Source: an uncultured Clostridia bacterium (GTDB lineage Bacteria > Bacillota > Clostridia > Christensenellales > Borkfalkiaceae). Taken from it: DNA of 64,000 nucleotides. How positions within the stretch are numbered: the stretch's first letter is position 1; the number at the start of each line of letters is the position of its first letter. Where the stretch lies: NCBI GenBank assembly GCA_944372575.1, contig CALVZS010000006.1, forward strand, positions 19,028 to 83,027, read 5' to 3'. The notes beneath the pieces are model-generated. The model had not been told where the DNA came from. It ran no database searches and saw nothing but the letters and a program-made list of their open reading frames with translations. Both the position numbers and the translations under genes were made by a program. Positions 17,336 to 27,526 of this stretch are shown here, one piece after another.

Positions 17336-18294
17336 CGGGCCGTGCGCAGCGCCGGCACGCCGCGCTCATGCGCGGGCTGCGCACGCTGCTGTGCGTACTT
17401 GCCGCCGCTGCCGTCGGGCTGTTCTTCCTCATCGTCCCCTTTCGCGCACTGCTTCCTGCGGACGACGTCGCCCCGCGCAGGGAGGGGGAGATGCGGCTGC
17501 ATTTTCTCAGCGTCGGACAGGGGGACTGCACTATCGTGGAGTTCCCGGACGGGGATGCGCTCGTCATCGACGGGGGCGACGGCTCCTTTTCGGCGAACGA
17601 TGCGCTCATACGATACTTAAAGGGACTGCGTGTCAGCGCGTTCACGCTCATTGCGACGCACGCCGACGCCGATCACTATGCGGGTCTTACCGAAGTGCTG
17701 CGCGTGTTCGGCGCGGAGCGGGTGTATCTGCCCGCAATCGCGTCCTCGGAGAGCGCATACCGCCGCTTTCTTACAGCGGTGGAGCGGGAGGGGTGTGAGA
17801 CGGATACGCTGGTGCGCTATGACGTCATTGCCCGGTCCTCCGGCGCATACGCCGTATGCATCTCTCCGCACGCCGCGGAGGAGACGGACGAAAACGACGC
17901 TTCCGCCCTGCTCTATCTGGAGTATCAGGGCGTGCGCGTCCTGCTCTGCGCCGATATGAGCGCGGTGCGCGAGCGGGCGCTGCTGCGGGAGCTTTCTCTC
18001 ACGGATACCATCTTTGACAGCGGGGCATACCGCGTCCGGCTGGAGGGCATCGACCTGCTCAAGGTCTCCCATCACGGCTCCGCGGGGGCGTCCTGCGCGG
18101 AGTGGCTCTCCTATCTCTCGCCCGCCGAGGCGGTCATCTCCTGCGGGGCGGGCAATACCTACCGCCATCCGGCGGGGGAGACGCTGGAGCGGCTCTCTTC
18201 CGTCGGGGCGGACATTTACAGGACGGATGAACTCGGAACCATCGTCGTCGCCATCTCCGGCGGCGGATATACCATACAGGGAGGTGCGCTGTGA
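17332..18294 (+). CDS. Membrane-anchored ComEC/Rec2-like metallo-beta-lactamase-fold hydrolase
   Basis: This protein has one N-terminal helix (~17-42) and then the MBL domain found at the C-terminus of ComEC: HFLSVGQGDCTIVEFPDG, HADADHYAGL (metal ligands 110-115), LLKVSHHGS and AVISCGAGNTYRHP. The ComEC channel domain is absent, so it is a stand-alone exported or membrane-tethered hydrolase; related proteins degrade nucleic acids at the cell surface. It is coupled on both sides (ATGA with patatin, GTG start of aroC within its end). Length 320. Confidence 0.82.
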   Translation: MTGRAQRRHAALMRGLRTLLCVLAAAAVGLFFLIVPFRALLPADDVAPRREGEMRLHFLSVGQGDCTIVEFPDGDALVIDGGDGSFSANDALIRYLKGLRVSAFTLIATHADADHYAGLTEVLRVFGAERVYLPAIASSESAYRRFLTAVEREGCETDTLVRYDVIARSSGAYAVCISPHAAEETDENDASALLYLEYQGVRVLLCADMSAVRERALLRELSLTDTIFDSGAYRVRLEGIDLLKVSHHGSAGASCAEWLSYLSPAEAVISCGAGNTYRHPAGETLERLSSVGADIYRTDELGTIVVAISGGGYTIQGGAL

Positions 18295-19421
18295 GGATCT
18301 CAACGGCGGGCGAATCGCACGGAAAGGGACTTTTTTGCATTATTGAAGGTCTGCCCGCGGGGCTGACGATCGATAGGGATGAGATCGACGCCTGCCTTGC
18401 CCTGCGGCAGTCGGGATACGGAAGGGGGGGCAGGCAGAAGATCGAGCGCGACCGGACGGAGATCCTGTCCGGGGTGCGCGGCGGCATCACGCTGGGCAGC
18501 CCCGTCTGCCTTGCGGTGTGGAACCGCGACTATGAGAACTGGAAGGAAATCATGGCGCCCGAGGGGTGCGACGCGGAGCAGCGGCGGCTCACAAGGGTGC
18601 GCCCCGGACATGCCGACCTCACGGGCCTGAAGAAATTCGGCGGAGAGGATGCGCGCAACATTCTCGAGCGCGCCTCCGCGCGCGAGAGCGCCGTGCGCGT
18701 GGCGGCGGGGACGGTGTGCCGCCAGCTGCTGCGCAGCGTGGGCATCGAGGTTGCCGGCTATGTTCGTTCGGTGGGGGACGTGTGCGACGGGCGGGAATAT
18801 CCCTTTGAGGCGCTCTCCCGCCGCCTGCCCGAACTCCTGATGATGGACGCGGAGATACAGCGTTCGGCAATGGCGTACATCGACGCGTGCCGGGCGGCGG
18901 GGGACACCTGCGGGGGCGTGGCGGAAGTGCGCGCCCGGGGCATGAAGAGCGGGTTCGGAAGCTGCATGACGTATGCGGAAAAACTGGATGCCCGCCTCGC
19001 TGCGGCGCTCATGAGCGTGCAGGCCGTCAAGGGCGTGGAGGTCGGAGCGGGCTTTGCCGCCGCCCGCCTGCCCGGAAGCCGCGTGCATGATGAGATCTTT
19101 TATGAGGCGGAGTGCGGCTATTTTCGCAAGAGCAACCGCGCCGGCGGGATCGAGGGCGGCATGTCCAACGGCGAGGAGATCGTGCTGCGCGCCGCCATGA
19201 AGCCCATCCCCACCCTGATGAAGGGGCTTGCCACCGTGGATTACGTCACGCATGAGCCGGCGCGCGCCGCGGCCGAGCGCAGCGACGTGTGCGCCGTTCC
19301 CGCCTGCGAAGTTATTCTGGAGAGCGCGCTGTGCGCGGAGCTGGCGGCCGTCCTTCTGGAGCGGCTGGGGGCGGACAACATGACCGGACTGAAAAAACGC
19401 TATGAGGAACTGACGCAATGA
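18291..19421 (+). CDS. aroC: Chorismate synthase
   Basis: AroC converts EPSP to chorismate using reduced FMN. It has 376 residues, starts with GTG (18291), and shows the family motifs GESHGKGL, RPGHADLTGLKKFGGEDARNI (shortened here to its core) and ERASARESAVRVAAG, plus GIEGGMSNGE and the AMKPIPTL segment. It opens the aroC-aroB-aroE-aroQ-aroK run, in which every junction is a 4-7 base overlap, so the enzymes are made together. Confidence 0.96.
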   Translation: MRISTAGESHGKGLFCIIEGLPAGLTIDRDEIDACLALRQSGYGRGGRQKIERDRTEILSGVRGGITLGSPVCLAVWNRDYENWKEIMAPEGCDAEQRRLTRVRPGHADLTGLKKFGGEDARNILERASARESAVRVAAGTVCRQLLRSVGIEVAGYVRSVGDVCDGREYPFEALSRRLPELLMMDAEIQRSAMAYIDACRAAGDTCGGVAEVRARGMKSGFGSCMTYAEKLDARLAAALMSVQAVKGVEVGAGFAAARLPGSRVHDEIFYEAECGYFRKSNRAGGIEGGMSNGEEIVLRAAMKPIPTLMKGLATVDYVTHEPARAAAERSDVCAVPACEVILESALCAELAAVLLERLGADNMTGLKKRYEELTQ

Positions 19422-20479
19422 GGACGTTCACCATTACCGATGAGAGTACGCAGACGAGCCGTATCGTCTGCCGCAGGGAGATCTTGCAGCAGGCGCTTGC
19501 GGAGGCGCTCAGGGGATACCGCCAGGCCTTTGTCTTTTCGGATGAGACGGTCTGGCAGCTGTATGGCAGGCGCGTCGGGCGCGCCCTCGGGGAGAGGGCA
19601 GTGTACTGTATGCCCGCGGGCGAAGCACACAAGACGCCCGAGACGCTCTTTGCCCTGCTCGCCGCCATGGCGCAGGCGGGGCTGCACCGCAACGACTGCC
19701 TCGTCTGCCTGGGCGGCGGCGTGGTGGGGGACGTGGGCGGCCTTGCCGCGGCACTGTACATGCGCGGCATCGACTGCATTCAGGTGCCGACCACCCTCCT
19801 CGCGCAGGTGGACTCCTCGGTGGGCGGAAAGACCGCCGTCGATTTCTGCAGCATCAAAAACCTGGTGGGCGTCTTTCATCAGCCGAAGTATGTCTATATC
19901 GACCCCGTATTTCTCTCCACCCTGCCCGCGCGCGAGGTGCGCTGCGGCCTGGGCGAGATCGTCAAACACGGCGCGCTGTGTCCCGAGATCTTCGATACGC
20001 TCGAGCAGAACCGTGACAGGCTGACCGATTGGAAGTTTTTGGCGGACATCGTCCCCATGAACGTCGCGTTCAAGGCGGACGTCGTGCGCGCGGATGCGAA
20101 GGAGGGGGGACTGCGCAAGTGCCTCAACCTCGGCCATACGAGCGCGCACGCCTTCGAGCTTTTGGACGGCAGGCTCTCCCATGGGGAATATGTACTCATC
20201 GGCACCTATCTCGAGGCGGCGATCTCCGCCGCGCGCGGCGGGGACAGGGAGTATCTTGCCCGGCTGCAGCAGCTCTGCCTTGCGGCGCTCGGCGGCACGC
20301 TTCCGGCGCTGCCCGATGCGGAGGCTGCGGCGCGCGCCGCGTGCCTGGACAAAAAGAACACGGGCCGAGGGCGCATCGTGCTCACCGTCCCCGCGGCAAG
20401 GGGGGAGTACCGCCTGCTGGAACTGGATACACAGGAATATGCGCGCGAACTTGCGCGCATCGGGAGGGAAGGATGCTGA
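19418..20479 (+). CDS. aroB: 3-dehydroquinate synthase
   Basis: AroB makes 3-dehydroquinate from DAHP with NAD+ and a divalent metal. The 353-residue protein has the glycine-rich NAD site GGGVVGDVGG, the VPTTLLAQVDSSVGGKTAVD motif and the metal-binding LNLGHTSAHAFE and HGE segments. It overlaps aroC by ATGA and aroE by seven bases. Confidence 0.96.
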   Translation: MRTFTITDESTQTSRIVCRREILQQALAEALRGYRQAFVFSDETVWQLYGRRVGRALGERAVYCMPAGEAHKTPETLFALLAAMAQAGLHRNDCLVCLGGGVVGDVGGLAAALYMRGIDCIQVPTTLLAQVDSSVGGKTAVDFCSIKNLVGVFHQPKYVYIDPVFLSTLPAREVRCGLGEIVKHGALCPEIFDTLEQNRDRLTDWKFLADIVPMNVAFKADVVRADAKEGGLRKCLNLGHTSAHAFELLDGRLSHGEYVLIGTYLEAAISAARGGDREYLARLQQLCLAALGGTLPALPDAEAAARAACLDKKNTGRGRIVLTVPAARGEYRLLELDTQEYARELARIGREGC

Positions 20480-21300
20480 AACTTGCCGTGATCGGAAAGG
20501 ACGTCTCCCAATCGCGCAGCCCCGCCATGCATACGTTTTTGCTGGAACGGATGGGGGCGCAGTGTTCGTATGAGGCGGTGAGCATCCCGCCCGCGCAGTT
20601 TGCCTCGCGCGCGCCCGCCCTGTTCGGGCGCTACGACGGGTTCAACGTGACCATCCCCTTCAAGGCGGACATCATTCCGCTGCTCTCCCGGATCGAGGGG
20701 GATGCAAAGGTATTCGGTGCGGTGAACACGGTGGTGGCGGCGACGCGCACGGGATACAACACGGACGGGGCGGGTTTCATGCTCATGCTCGAAAACGCGG
20801 GTGTGGAGGTCGCGGGCAGGCGCGTGCTCGTTCTGGGCGCGGGCGGCGCGGGCAGGAGCTGCATCTTCAGGCTCGCGCAGGCGGGCGCGCAGGTGTTCGC
20901 CTATGAGCGGGAGGAAGGGCGGCTGCGCAGAACGGCGGAGGCGCTCGGCTGTTTCATTCCCCTTACTTGTGCGGAGGGCAGATTTGACGTCGTGATCAAC
21001 TGTACGGGCGTCGGGATGCACGACACGGTGGGGCAGACGCCCCGTGTGCGTACGTCGGCGGGGGAGATGCCGGTCGGCGAGGAGCTGCTCTTCGGCTGCA
21101 GTGCGGCGGTCGACCTCATCTATGAACCCGCACAGTCGGAATTTCTGCGCATTGCCGCGTCGCTCGGGAAAAAGACGGTGAACGGCGACGCCATGCTCTT
21201 CTATCAGGCATACTACGCGGACTGCATCTATCTGGAGCGCACGCCTTCCGCCGAGGAGGCGAGACGATACTATACGGAATATTCGGGAGGGAACACATGA
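20473..21300 (+). CDS. aroE: Shikimate dehydrogenase
   Basis: AroE reduces 3-dehydroshikimate to shikimate with NADPH. In its 275 residues, the substrate-binding SQSRSPAMH, the catalytic lysine in FNVTIPFK, NTDGAGF and the dinucleotide fold GAGGAGRS are all visible. ATG 20473 is chosen, with GGAGGGAAGG directly upstream; the open frame before it lies within aroB. Confidence 0.95.
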   Translation: MLKLAVIGKDVSQSRSPAMHTFLLERMGAQCSYEAVSIPPAQFASRAPALFGRYDGFNVTIPFKADIIPLLSRIEGDAKVFGAVNTVVAATRTGYNTDGAGFMLMLENAGVEVAGRRVLVLGAGGAGRSCIFRLAQAGAQVFAYEREEGRLRRTAEALGCFIPLTCAEGRFDVVINCTGVGMHDTVGQTPRVRTSAGEMPVGEELLFGCSAAVDLIYEPAQSEFLRIAASLGKKTVNGDAMLFYQAYYADCIYLERTPSAEEARRYYTEYSGGNT

Positions 21301-21719
21301 CCATTCTGGTACTCAACGGAGTCAACCTCAACATGACGGGCAGGCGGGAAAAGGATGTCTACGGCACCAGGACGCTGCGCGACATCAACGACCGCATCGC
21401 CGACTATGCCGAAAGGCTGGGCGTCACCGTCAAGTTCTTCCAGAACAATCTGGAGGGGGAGATCTGCACCGCCATTCAGAGCGCCGAGGGGAAGTATGAC
21501 GGCATCATCCTCAACGCGGGCGCGTTCAGCCACTACTCCTACGCCATCCGCGACGCCATCGCGTCGGTGAGCGTCCCCGTCGTGGAGGTGCATATGAGCA
21601 ACGTCCACGCGCGCGAGGAATTCCGCCACAACTCGGTGCTCACGCCCGTCTGCCGCGGGGAGATCCTCGGCTTCGGGGAGAACAGCTATATCCTTGCATT
21701 GGAGAGTTTCTTGTTATGA
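21297..21719 (+). CDS. aroQ: 3-dehydroquinate dehydratase, type II
   Basis: A 140-residue type II dehydroquinase, the dodecameric small enzyme. It has the NGVNLNMTGRRE start, the catalytic Tyr in VYG (usually R-E-P-x-x-Y-G; here the Pro is Lys), the ILNAGAFSHYS strand and the VHMSNVHAREEFR loop. It is coupled to aroE and aroK by ATGA overlaps. Confidence 0.96.
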   Translation: MTILVLNGVNLNMTGRREKDVYGTRTLRDINDRIADYAERLGVTVKFFQNNLEGEICTAIQSAEGKYDGIILNAGAFSHYSYAIRDAIASVSVPVVEVHMSNVHAREEFRHNSVLTPVCRGEILGFGENSYILALESFLL

Positions 21720-22225
21720 ATATCGTTCTTTGCGGCATGATGGGAGTGGGAAAATCCAGCGTCGGCATCCGCATCGCCGAGCGCACGGGGCGCATGTGGT
21801 ATGATACGGACGTCGTCATCACCGACCGCCACGGGCGCATCTCCGATATCTTTGAGTTCTACGGCGAGGCGCATTTCCGGTTGCTGGAGACGGAGATCGT
21901 GCGCGAGCTTTCCGCGCGCGACGGCCTTGTCATCTCCACGGGCGGCGGGCTTGTCTTAAAGCCGGAGAACAGCGAACTGCTCAAAAAGAACGGGCGCATC
22001 TTCTTCATGCGCGCGGGATTTGAGACCCTTCTCAAGCGCGTGCGCGCCGATGAGACGCGCCCCCTGCTCAAGAACACGGGCAAGACGGCGGAGACGCTCG
22101 GAAAACTGCTGGAGGAGCGCACGCCCGTCTATGAGCACGTCGCCGACTACATCGTGGACACGGACGGAAGAAACGTGGACGAGGTGGCGGACGAGATCAT
22201 CCGCCTCATGGGGGAGAACGCATGA
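21716..22225 (+). CDS. aroK: Shikimate kinase
   Basis: AroK phosphorylates shikimate at O3. The 169-residue protein has the P-loop GMMGVGKSS, the shikimate-binding DTD and FRLLETE segments, STGGGLVL, and the lid arginine in DETRPLL. The AroA (EPSP synthase) step that should follow is not encoded anywhere in the window. Confidence 0.96.
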   Translation: MNIVLCGMMGVGKSSVGIRIAERTGRMWYDTDVVITDRHGRISDIFEFYGEAHFRLLETEIVRELSARDGLVISTGGGLVLKPENSELLKKNGRIFFMRAGFETLLKRVRADETRPLLKNTGKTAETLGKLLEERTPVYEHVADYIVDTDGRNVDEVADEIIRLMGENA

Positions 22226-22911
22226 GGGCGCTCATCACGGGCGGAACGCGCGGCATCGGGCTTGCCTGCTGCCGCCTTTTTCTGCGCATGGGATATGAAG
22301 TGACTGCGACGTATTCCTCCGACGAAGAGGCCGTCCGCGCGGCGCGCGGCGAGCTTCCGGAGGTCACATTCGTGCGCGCGGACGCCGCGGACGAGGGGGC
22401 GATGCGCCGGGTGTTCGACGGCATTCCCTCCCTCGATGTGCTCGTCAACAACGCGGGTATCGACTTTTTTGCGCAGGTGCAGGACATGGCGTACGCCGAC
22501 TACCGCCGCGTGATGGACGTCAATATGGGCGGCGCCTTCCTTGCGGTCAAGTTTGCCGTGCCGAGAATGCTCTCCCGCGGCGGGGCGATCGTCAACGTCT
22601 CCTCCATATGGGGCGTGACGGGCGGCAGCTGCGAGAGCGTGTATTCGGCGTCCAAGGGGGCGATGATCGCATTCACAAAGGCGCTTGCTAAGGAACTTGC
22701 GCCCGCCGTTCGCGTCAACGCGGTGGCGCCCGGCGCGATCGACACGGCGATGAACGCGGGCTATTCCGAAGAGGAGCGGCGCGAGATCGAGGGACGCATT
22801 CCGCTCGGGCGTTTCGGCACGCCCGACGAGGTGGCACAGGCGGTGTACTTCCTCGCGGCCTGCCGCTATGTGACGGGACAGGTGCTGGGCGTGGACGGCG
22901 GCGGGATATAG
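22222..22911 (+). CDS. Short-chain dehydrogenase/reductase (FabG-like)
   Basis: A 229-residue classical SDR. It has the coenzyme motif TGGTRGIG, NNAG, and the catalytic S-Y-K in VSSIWG and YSASKGA, and ends with the QVLGVDGGGI pattern of FabG-like enzymes. The lack of an acidic residue after strand two and a serine there (TYSSDEE) suggests NADP(H). The substrate is unknown. It is coupled to aroK by an ATGA overlap, so a role linked to aromatic metabolism is possible, but this is inference. Confidence 0.85.
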   Translation: MRALITGGTRGIGLACCRLFLRMGYEVTATYSSDEEAVRAARGELPEVTFVRADAADEGAMRRVFDGIPSLDVLVNNAGIDFFAQVQDMAYADYRRVMDVNMGGAFLAVKFAVPRMLSRGGAIVNVSSIWGVTGGSCESVYSASKGAMIAFTKALAKELAPAVRVNAVAPGAIDTAMNAGYSEEERREIEGRIPLGRFGTPDEVAQAVYFLAACRYVTGQVLGVDGGGI

Positions 22912-23020
22912 GGCGGATCGCGCGCGGGTATGGCGGCGCAGGGCCGGTATTTGGAAAAATTTTATTAAAATTTGCACTGAAAAAAAGGAGTTTTTCTTTT
23001 TTTTGCGAAATAAATGAGTG

Positions 23021-24025
23021 ATGAGTGAATACACGCTGAAGGAAAAGACCTATGAAAAGGAACGTGCCTTTCTCTCGCCCTACGCGACCAGGTCGTATGA
23101 GAGCAGGGGGAGGCTGCGGGAGGAGACGCCCTGTCCCATGCGCACCGATTTTCAGCGCGACAGGGATCGCATCATCTACTCCAAGGCGTTCCTGCGCCTG
23201 AAGAATAAGACGCAGGTCTTTTTCGCGCCCGACGGCGATCACTATATGTCCCGCCTGACGCATACGCTGGACGTGTCGCAGATTGCGCGTTCCGTGGCAC
23301 GCGCGCTCGATCTGAACGAGGATCTCGCCGAGGCGATCGCGCTGGGGCATGACCTCGGGCATACCCCCTTCGGCCACGTCGGCGAGCGCGTGCTTGCCGC
23401 GCTCAATCCCGCGGGGTTCCGCCACAGCGAGCAGTCGCTGCGCGTGGTGGACAGCCTGGAAAAGGACGGCAGGGGGCTCAACCTCACCTTTGAAGTGCGC
23501 GACGGCATCCTCAACCACACCAAGAGCGGGCATCCCGCCACGCTGGAGGGGTGCGCGGTGTCCCTTGCCGACCGCATCGCATACATAAATCACGACATCG
23601 AGGACGCCATCCGCGCTGGCATCATCACGGCGGAGGAACTCCCCGCCGAGAGCGTGCGCATCTTCGGGCGGGACACCTCGGCGCGTATCAACACCTGCGT
23701 GATGGACATCTATACGGCGTCCGTCGGCAAGCCCTACGTCCGGATGTCGCCGGAGAAGGCAAAGGCGCTCGACGATCTGCGTTCGTTCATGTTCGAGCAT
23801 GTCTACGAACACGCCAACCGCCTTATTCAGGAGAGCGCCGAACGCCTCCTGCGCGCGCTGTTCGGGTACTTTTCCGAGCGGCCGGAGGAACTGCCCGAGC
23901 TCTACCGCCGGACGGCGCAGAGCAGCGTGCCGCAGGCGATCTGCGACTATCTCTCCTCGATGACCGACCGCTACGCCATCGGGCTTTTCAAGAAGCTGTT
24001 CGTTCCGAGGGAGGGGAGCGTATGA
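23021..24025 (+). CDS. dgt: dGTP triphosphohydrolase-like HD-domain protein
   Basis: This 334-residue protein belongs to the dGTPase family, which hydrolyses dNTPs to nucleosides and triphosphate. The metal-binding HD motif is in LTHTLDVSQIARS and ALGHDLGHTPFGH, preceded by the typical FQRDRDRIIYSKAFLRLKNKTQ segment. The start is uncertain: ATG 23021 or GTG 23018; the only good SD-like AAGGAG lies ~30 bases upstream. dgt before dnaG is the usual Firmicute arrangement. Its stop overlaps dnaG. Confidence 0.88.
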   Translation: MSEYTLKEKTYEKERAFLSPYATRSYESRGRLREETPCPMRTDFQRDRDRIIYSKAFLRLKNKTQVFFAPDGDHYMSRLTHTLDVSQIARSVARALDLNEDLAEAIALGHDLGHTPFGHVGERVLAALNPAGFRHSEQSLRVVDSLEKDGRGLNLTFEVRDGILNHTKSGHPATLEGCAVSLADRIAYINHDIEDAIRAGIITAEELPAESVRIFGRDTSARINTCVMDIYTASVGKPYVRMSPEKAKALDDLRSFMFEHVYEHANRLIQESAERLLRALFGYFSERPEELPELYRRTAQSSVPQAICDYLSSMTDRYAIGLFKKLFVPREGSV

Positions 24026-25812
24026 ACAAGGAGAATTTCACCGATTTCATTCGCGAACTCAAGGAGCGCAACGACATCGTGGAAGTCATCGGAAGCTATA
24101 TAAAATTGGAGCGACGCGGCTATAATTACTGGGCGTGCTGCCCGTTTCACCATGAAAAGACGCCCTCCTTTTCCATCAACGCGGCGGACAGGTACTATCA
24201 CTGCTTCGGCTGCGGGGCATCGGGGGATGTCATCGGCTTCATCAAGAATTACGAGAACGTGGACTTCATGCAGGCGGTGCAGATCCTCGCCGCCCGCGCC
24301 AAGATGGAAGTCCCCGCCTACGATGAGCGCTCCGCCGAGGAGGCCGCCGAGAAGAAAAAGAAGCGGGACAGGCTCGCCGCTCTCATGAAGGATGCCGCCC
24401 GGTTCTACTTCGGCAACCTCTACTCGGGCAGGGCGGATGCGCACCTCGCCTATCTGCAGCAGCGGGGCATCTCGCCCTCGACGGCGCGCAAGTTCGGCAT
24501 CGGCGCCTCGCTCGATTACGCTTCACTGCCCTCCCATCTTCTCGCGCAGGGATATACCCCGGAAGAGTGCGCGGAGAGCGGCACCTGCAGCCGCACGGAG
24601 GAAGGGCGGCTCATCGACGCGGAGGGGGAGCGCCTCATCATTCCCATCATCAACAACATGGACGAGGTCATCGCCTTCGGGGGCAGGCTGCTCAAGAAGA
24701 GCGATCGCGCCAAATACAAGAATACGCGCGAAACGTTGCTCTTCAACAAGAGCAGGACGCTGTACAATATCAATCTCGTCAAGAAAGAGCGCCGCGCGGG
24801 CGGGCTTGCCTCCATTATCCTCGTCGAGGGGTACATGGATGCCATCTCCCTCTACGAGGCGGGCTTTCACGGCGTCGTCGCCAGTATGGGGACATCGCTC
24901 ACCAAGGAACAGGCGCGCCTTCTCAAGCGCTATACCGACAACGTGTTCATCAGCTACGACGGCGACTTTGCGGGTCAGAAGGCGAACCTGCGCGGCCTGG
25001 ACATTCTCAAGCAGGAGGGGCTGAAGGTGCGCGTTGTGCCGCTGCCGGAGGGGTTCGATCCGGACGACGTCATCCGCAGACAGGGAGCGCAGGGGTATCA
25101 GGCGTGTCTCGATCAGGCGATGCCGCTCATCGATTTCCGCCTGCTCGCCGCCAGACGCAAGTACGATCTGACAAAGACGGACGAAAAGCGCGACTATGTC
25201 GCCGAAGCGCTCTCCGTCGTACGCGATGCCGAGAGCGCGACCGAGCGCGAGGAGTTGCTCAGGCGCATCTCTTCGGAGACGGGGGTGAGCATCGCCTCCC
25301 TTGCGCGCGACCTGGAATCCCTTCCCGCGCCCGCCGCGGCGCAGGCGCCGCAGCCCGTTCTGCCCAGGGAGGACGACGTCTCCCGGGAGCGCAAGGCGGC
25401 GCGGTTCGTGCTGGCGGCGTGTCTTCTGGACAAGCCGTACGCGCGGCAGTGCGACCTTTCGGCGCTCTCCTTTGAAGACCCCGCCCACACGACGGTGGCG
25501 GGCTATGTGATGAAGGCGCGCCGGGAGGGGGCGGTGCGCGCGAGCGGGATCTTCGATCTGCTGCCCGCGGACGGCGAACTGGCCGAGATCCTTGATCTCG
25601 ACTACGGCGACAACCTCGATTCCCCCGCGGCGCAGAAATATTTTACGGATTGTCTTGCAGTGCTGCGCCGGCCGCTTCTGACAGCGGAGATCGCGCGGCT
25701 GCAGACGGCGTATCAATCTGCGCAGACTGCCGCCGAAAAGGGGGATATCCTCATGCGCATCAACCGATATACCAAAGAACTCAAAAGCCTGTCGTCAGGA
25801 GGAAAGGTATGA
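24022..25812 (+). CDS. dnaG: DNA primase
   Basis: DnaG makes RNA primers for replication. The zinc site is C40/H43/C61/C64 ([11 protein letters not shown] and [11 protein letters not shown]). The TOPRIM core follows, with the EGYMD motif and, later, [11 protein letters not shown]. The C-terminal helicase-binding region is present, length 596. ATG 24022 is chosen; the frame is open upstream only because of shadowing by dgt. It is coupled to rpoD by an ATGA overlap, the classic macromolecular-synthesis pairing. Confidence 0.96.
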   Translation: MNKENFTDFIRELKERNDIVEVIGSYIKLERRGYNYWACCPFHHEKTPSFSINAADRYYHCFGCGASGDVIGFIKNYENVDFMQAVQILAARAKMEVPAYDERSAEEAAEKKKKRDRLAALMKDAARFYFGNLYSGRADAHLAYLQQRGISPSTARKFGIGASLDYASLPSHLLAQGYTPEECAESGTCSRTEEGRLIDAEGERLIIPIINNMDEVIAFGGRLLKKSDRAKYKNTRETLLFNKSRTLYNINLVKKERRAGGLASIILVEGYMDAISLYEAGFHGVVASMGTSLTKEQARLLKRYTDNVFISYDGDFAGQKANLRGLDILKQEGLKVRVVPLPEGFDPDDVIRRQGAQGYQACLDQAMPLIDFRLLAARRKYDLTKTDEKRDYVAEALSVVRDAESATEREELLRRISSETGVSIASLARDLESLPAPAAAQAPQPVLPREDDVSRERKAARFVLAACLLDKPYARQCDLSALSFEDPAHTTVAGYVMKARREGAVRASGIFDLLPADGELAEILDLDYGDNLDSPAAQKYFTDCLAVLRRPLLTAEIARLQTAYQSAQTAAEKGDILMRINRYTKELKSLSSGGKV

Positions 25813-26864
25813 ACATAACAGATGAAAAGCTGAACGAAATTGTAGCGAAGATCGCTTCCGATTACAAGATGAAGGGGAGCATCTCCACCAACGATCTCTA
25901 CGACCTGCTGGAGAAGTACGACATTTCCCCCCAGCAGATCGAGGTGGTCTACAAGACGCTGCCCGAGATGGGCGTCTCCATCTATGACGAGGAGGAGCGC
26001 GAGAAGGAGCTCTTCGAGCAGGCGCTCTCCGACATCGGGCTGGATGACCCCGTCAAGATGTACTTAAAGGACATCGGCCGCGTTCCCCTTCTCTCCAGCG
26101 ATGAGGAGATTGACCTCGCCAAGCGGATGCAGGAAGGGGATGAGGGGGCGAAGCGCCGCCTCTCCGAGGCCAACCTGCGCCTCGTCGTATCCATCGCCAA
26201 GCGCTACGTCGGGCGGGGGATGCTCTTCCTCGATCTCATCCAGGAGGGGAACCTGGGCCTCATGAAGGCGGTGGAGAAGTTCGATTATCAGAAGGGATTC
26301 AAGTTCTCCACCTACGCGACGTGGTGGATCCGCCAGTCCATCACGCGTGCCATTGCCGACCAGGCGCGCACCATCCGCATTCCCGTACACATGGTGGAGA
26401 CCATCAACAAGCTCACCCGCGTCTCGCGGATGCTCCTGCAGGAGAACGGCAGGGAGCCGACGCCCGAGGAGATCGCCGAGGCGATGGGCGTGGAGGTGGC
26501 AAAGGTGCGCGAGATCCAGAAGATCGCACAGGATCCCGTCTCTCTCGAGACGCCCATCGGCGAGGAGGAGGACTCCCACCTGGGCGACTTTATCGAGGAC
26601 GACAAGACGCAGACGCCCGGGGATTCCGTCGCCTTCATCATGCTCAAGGAACAGCTTTTGAGCGTGCTCGATACGCTCACCCCGCGCGAGGAGAAGGTGC
26701 TGCGCCTCAGATACGGCATCGACGACGGCAAGCCCCGCACCCTCGAGGAGGTGGGCAGAGAGTTCAACGTCACGCGGGAACGCATCCGCCAGATCGAGGC
26801 GAAGGCACTCAGAAAACTGCGCCACCCCAGCCGCAGCAAGAAGCTCAAGGACTTTCTGGACTGA
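25809..26864 (+). CDS. rpoD: Primary RNA polymerase sigma factor (SigA/RpoD)
   Basis: The housekeeping sigma factor, 351 residues. A short region 1.1-like segment (~1-75) is followed by region 1.2 ([16 protein letters not shown]), region 2 with the -10-reading helix ([14 protein letters not shown] and [15 protein letters not shown]), region 3 and region 4 ([17 protein letters not shown] helix and the [21 protein letters not shown]). The TATAAT/TTGACA boxes seen across the window are its expected targets. It is coupled to dnaG and trmK. Confidence 0.97.
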   Translation: MNITDEKLNEIVAKIASDYKMKGSISTNDLYDLLEKYDISPQQIEVVYKTLPEMGVSIYDEEEREKELFEQALSDIGLDDPVKMYLKDIGRVPLLSSDEEIDLAKRMQEGDEGAKRRLSEANLRLVVSIAKRYVGRGMLFLDLIQEGNLGLMKAVEKFDYQKGFKFSTYATWWIRQSITRAIADQARTIRIPVHMVETINKLTRVSRMLLQENGREPTPEEIAEAMGVEVAKVREIQKIAQDPVSLETPIGEEEDSHLGDFIEDDKTQTPGDSVAFIMLKEQLLSVLDTLTPREEKVLRLRYGIDDGKPRTLEEVGREFNVTRERIRQIEAKALRKLRHPSRSKKLKDFLD

Positions 26865-27526
26865 TGACGCAGCGCCTGCGTTTTCTCTGCGAGCACATCC
26901 CGCACGCCAGGGTATTTGCGGACATCGGCTGTGATCACGGCTACTGCACGCAGTATGCCCTGGAGCACGGGCTGTGCGAGCGCGCATATTTCAGCGATGT
27001 GAGCGCCGAGAGCCTGAAAAAGGCGGAGACGCTGCTTGCAAAAGAGGTACATGCCGGGCGCGCCTTCCCCGTCTGCGCAGACGGGCTGGAGGGACTTGAA
27101 GAGGAGGCGGACTGCGTCCTGTGCGCGGGGCTGGGCGGGCAGGAGATCGTGCATATTTTCCGCGGACGCCGGCTGCCCGAGCGCTTTGTCATCCAGCCCA
27201 TGAAGAATACCGAGATCGTCCGGCGCTTTCTGATCGCGCAGGGCGCCCATCTCGAAACGGACGTCCTGTTTGCGGCGGACGGAAGGTTTTACGACCTGCT
27301 CGCCGGAACGGGAACGGGCGGCGACCGGTACTCGGAATTTGAATACCGCTACGGGCGGGACAATCTGCTCTCTCCCGGGCGGGATTTTTCCGCCATGGTA
27401 CGGCGGGAGATCGGACGGCTGCGCGGTGCGCTGCGCTGCGTCCGCACGCAGGCGAAGCGGGAGAACCTGCTCATGCGCCTTGCAGAACTGGAGGGGATCT
27501 ACGATGCGATTGAAGAATCTCTATGA
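26864..27526 (+). CDS. trmK: tRNA (adenine-N1)-methyltransferase TrmK
   Basis: TrmK methylates A22 of tRNA with SAM. The 220-residue protein has a Rossmann fold with ADIGCDHGYC (SAM loop), the DVSAESLKKAE segment and CAGLGGQEI in place of an NPPY motif, then the C-terminal coiled coil. It starts inside the rpoD stop (TGATG). The order rpoD-trmK-nif3-zinc ribbon is conserved in Firmicutes. Confidence 0.92.
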   Translation: MTQRLRFLCEHIPHARVFADIGCDHGYCTQYALEHGLCERAYFSDVSAESLKKAETLLAKEVHAGRAFPVCADGLEGLEEEADCVLCAGLGGQEIVHIFRGRRLPERFVIQPMKNTEIVRRFLIAQGAHLETDVLFAADGRFYDLLAGTGTGGDRYSEFEYRYGRDNLLSPGRDFSAMVRREIGRLRGALRCVRTQAKRENLLMRLAELEGIYDAIEESL

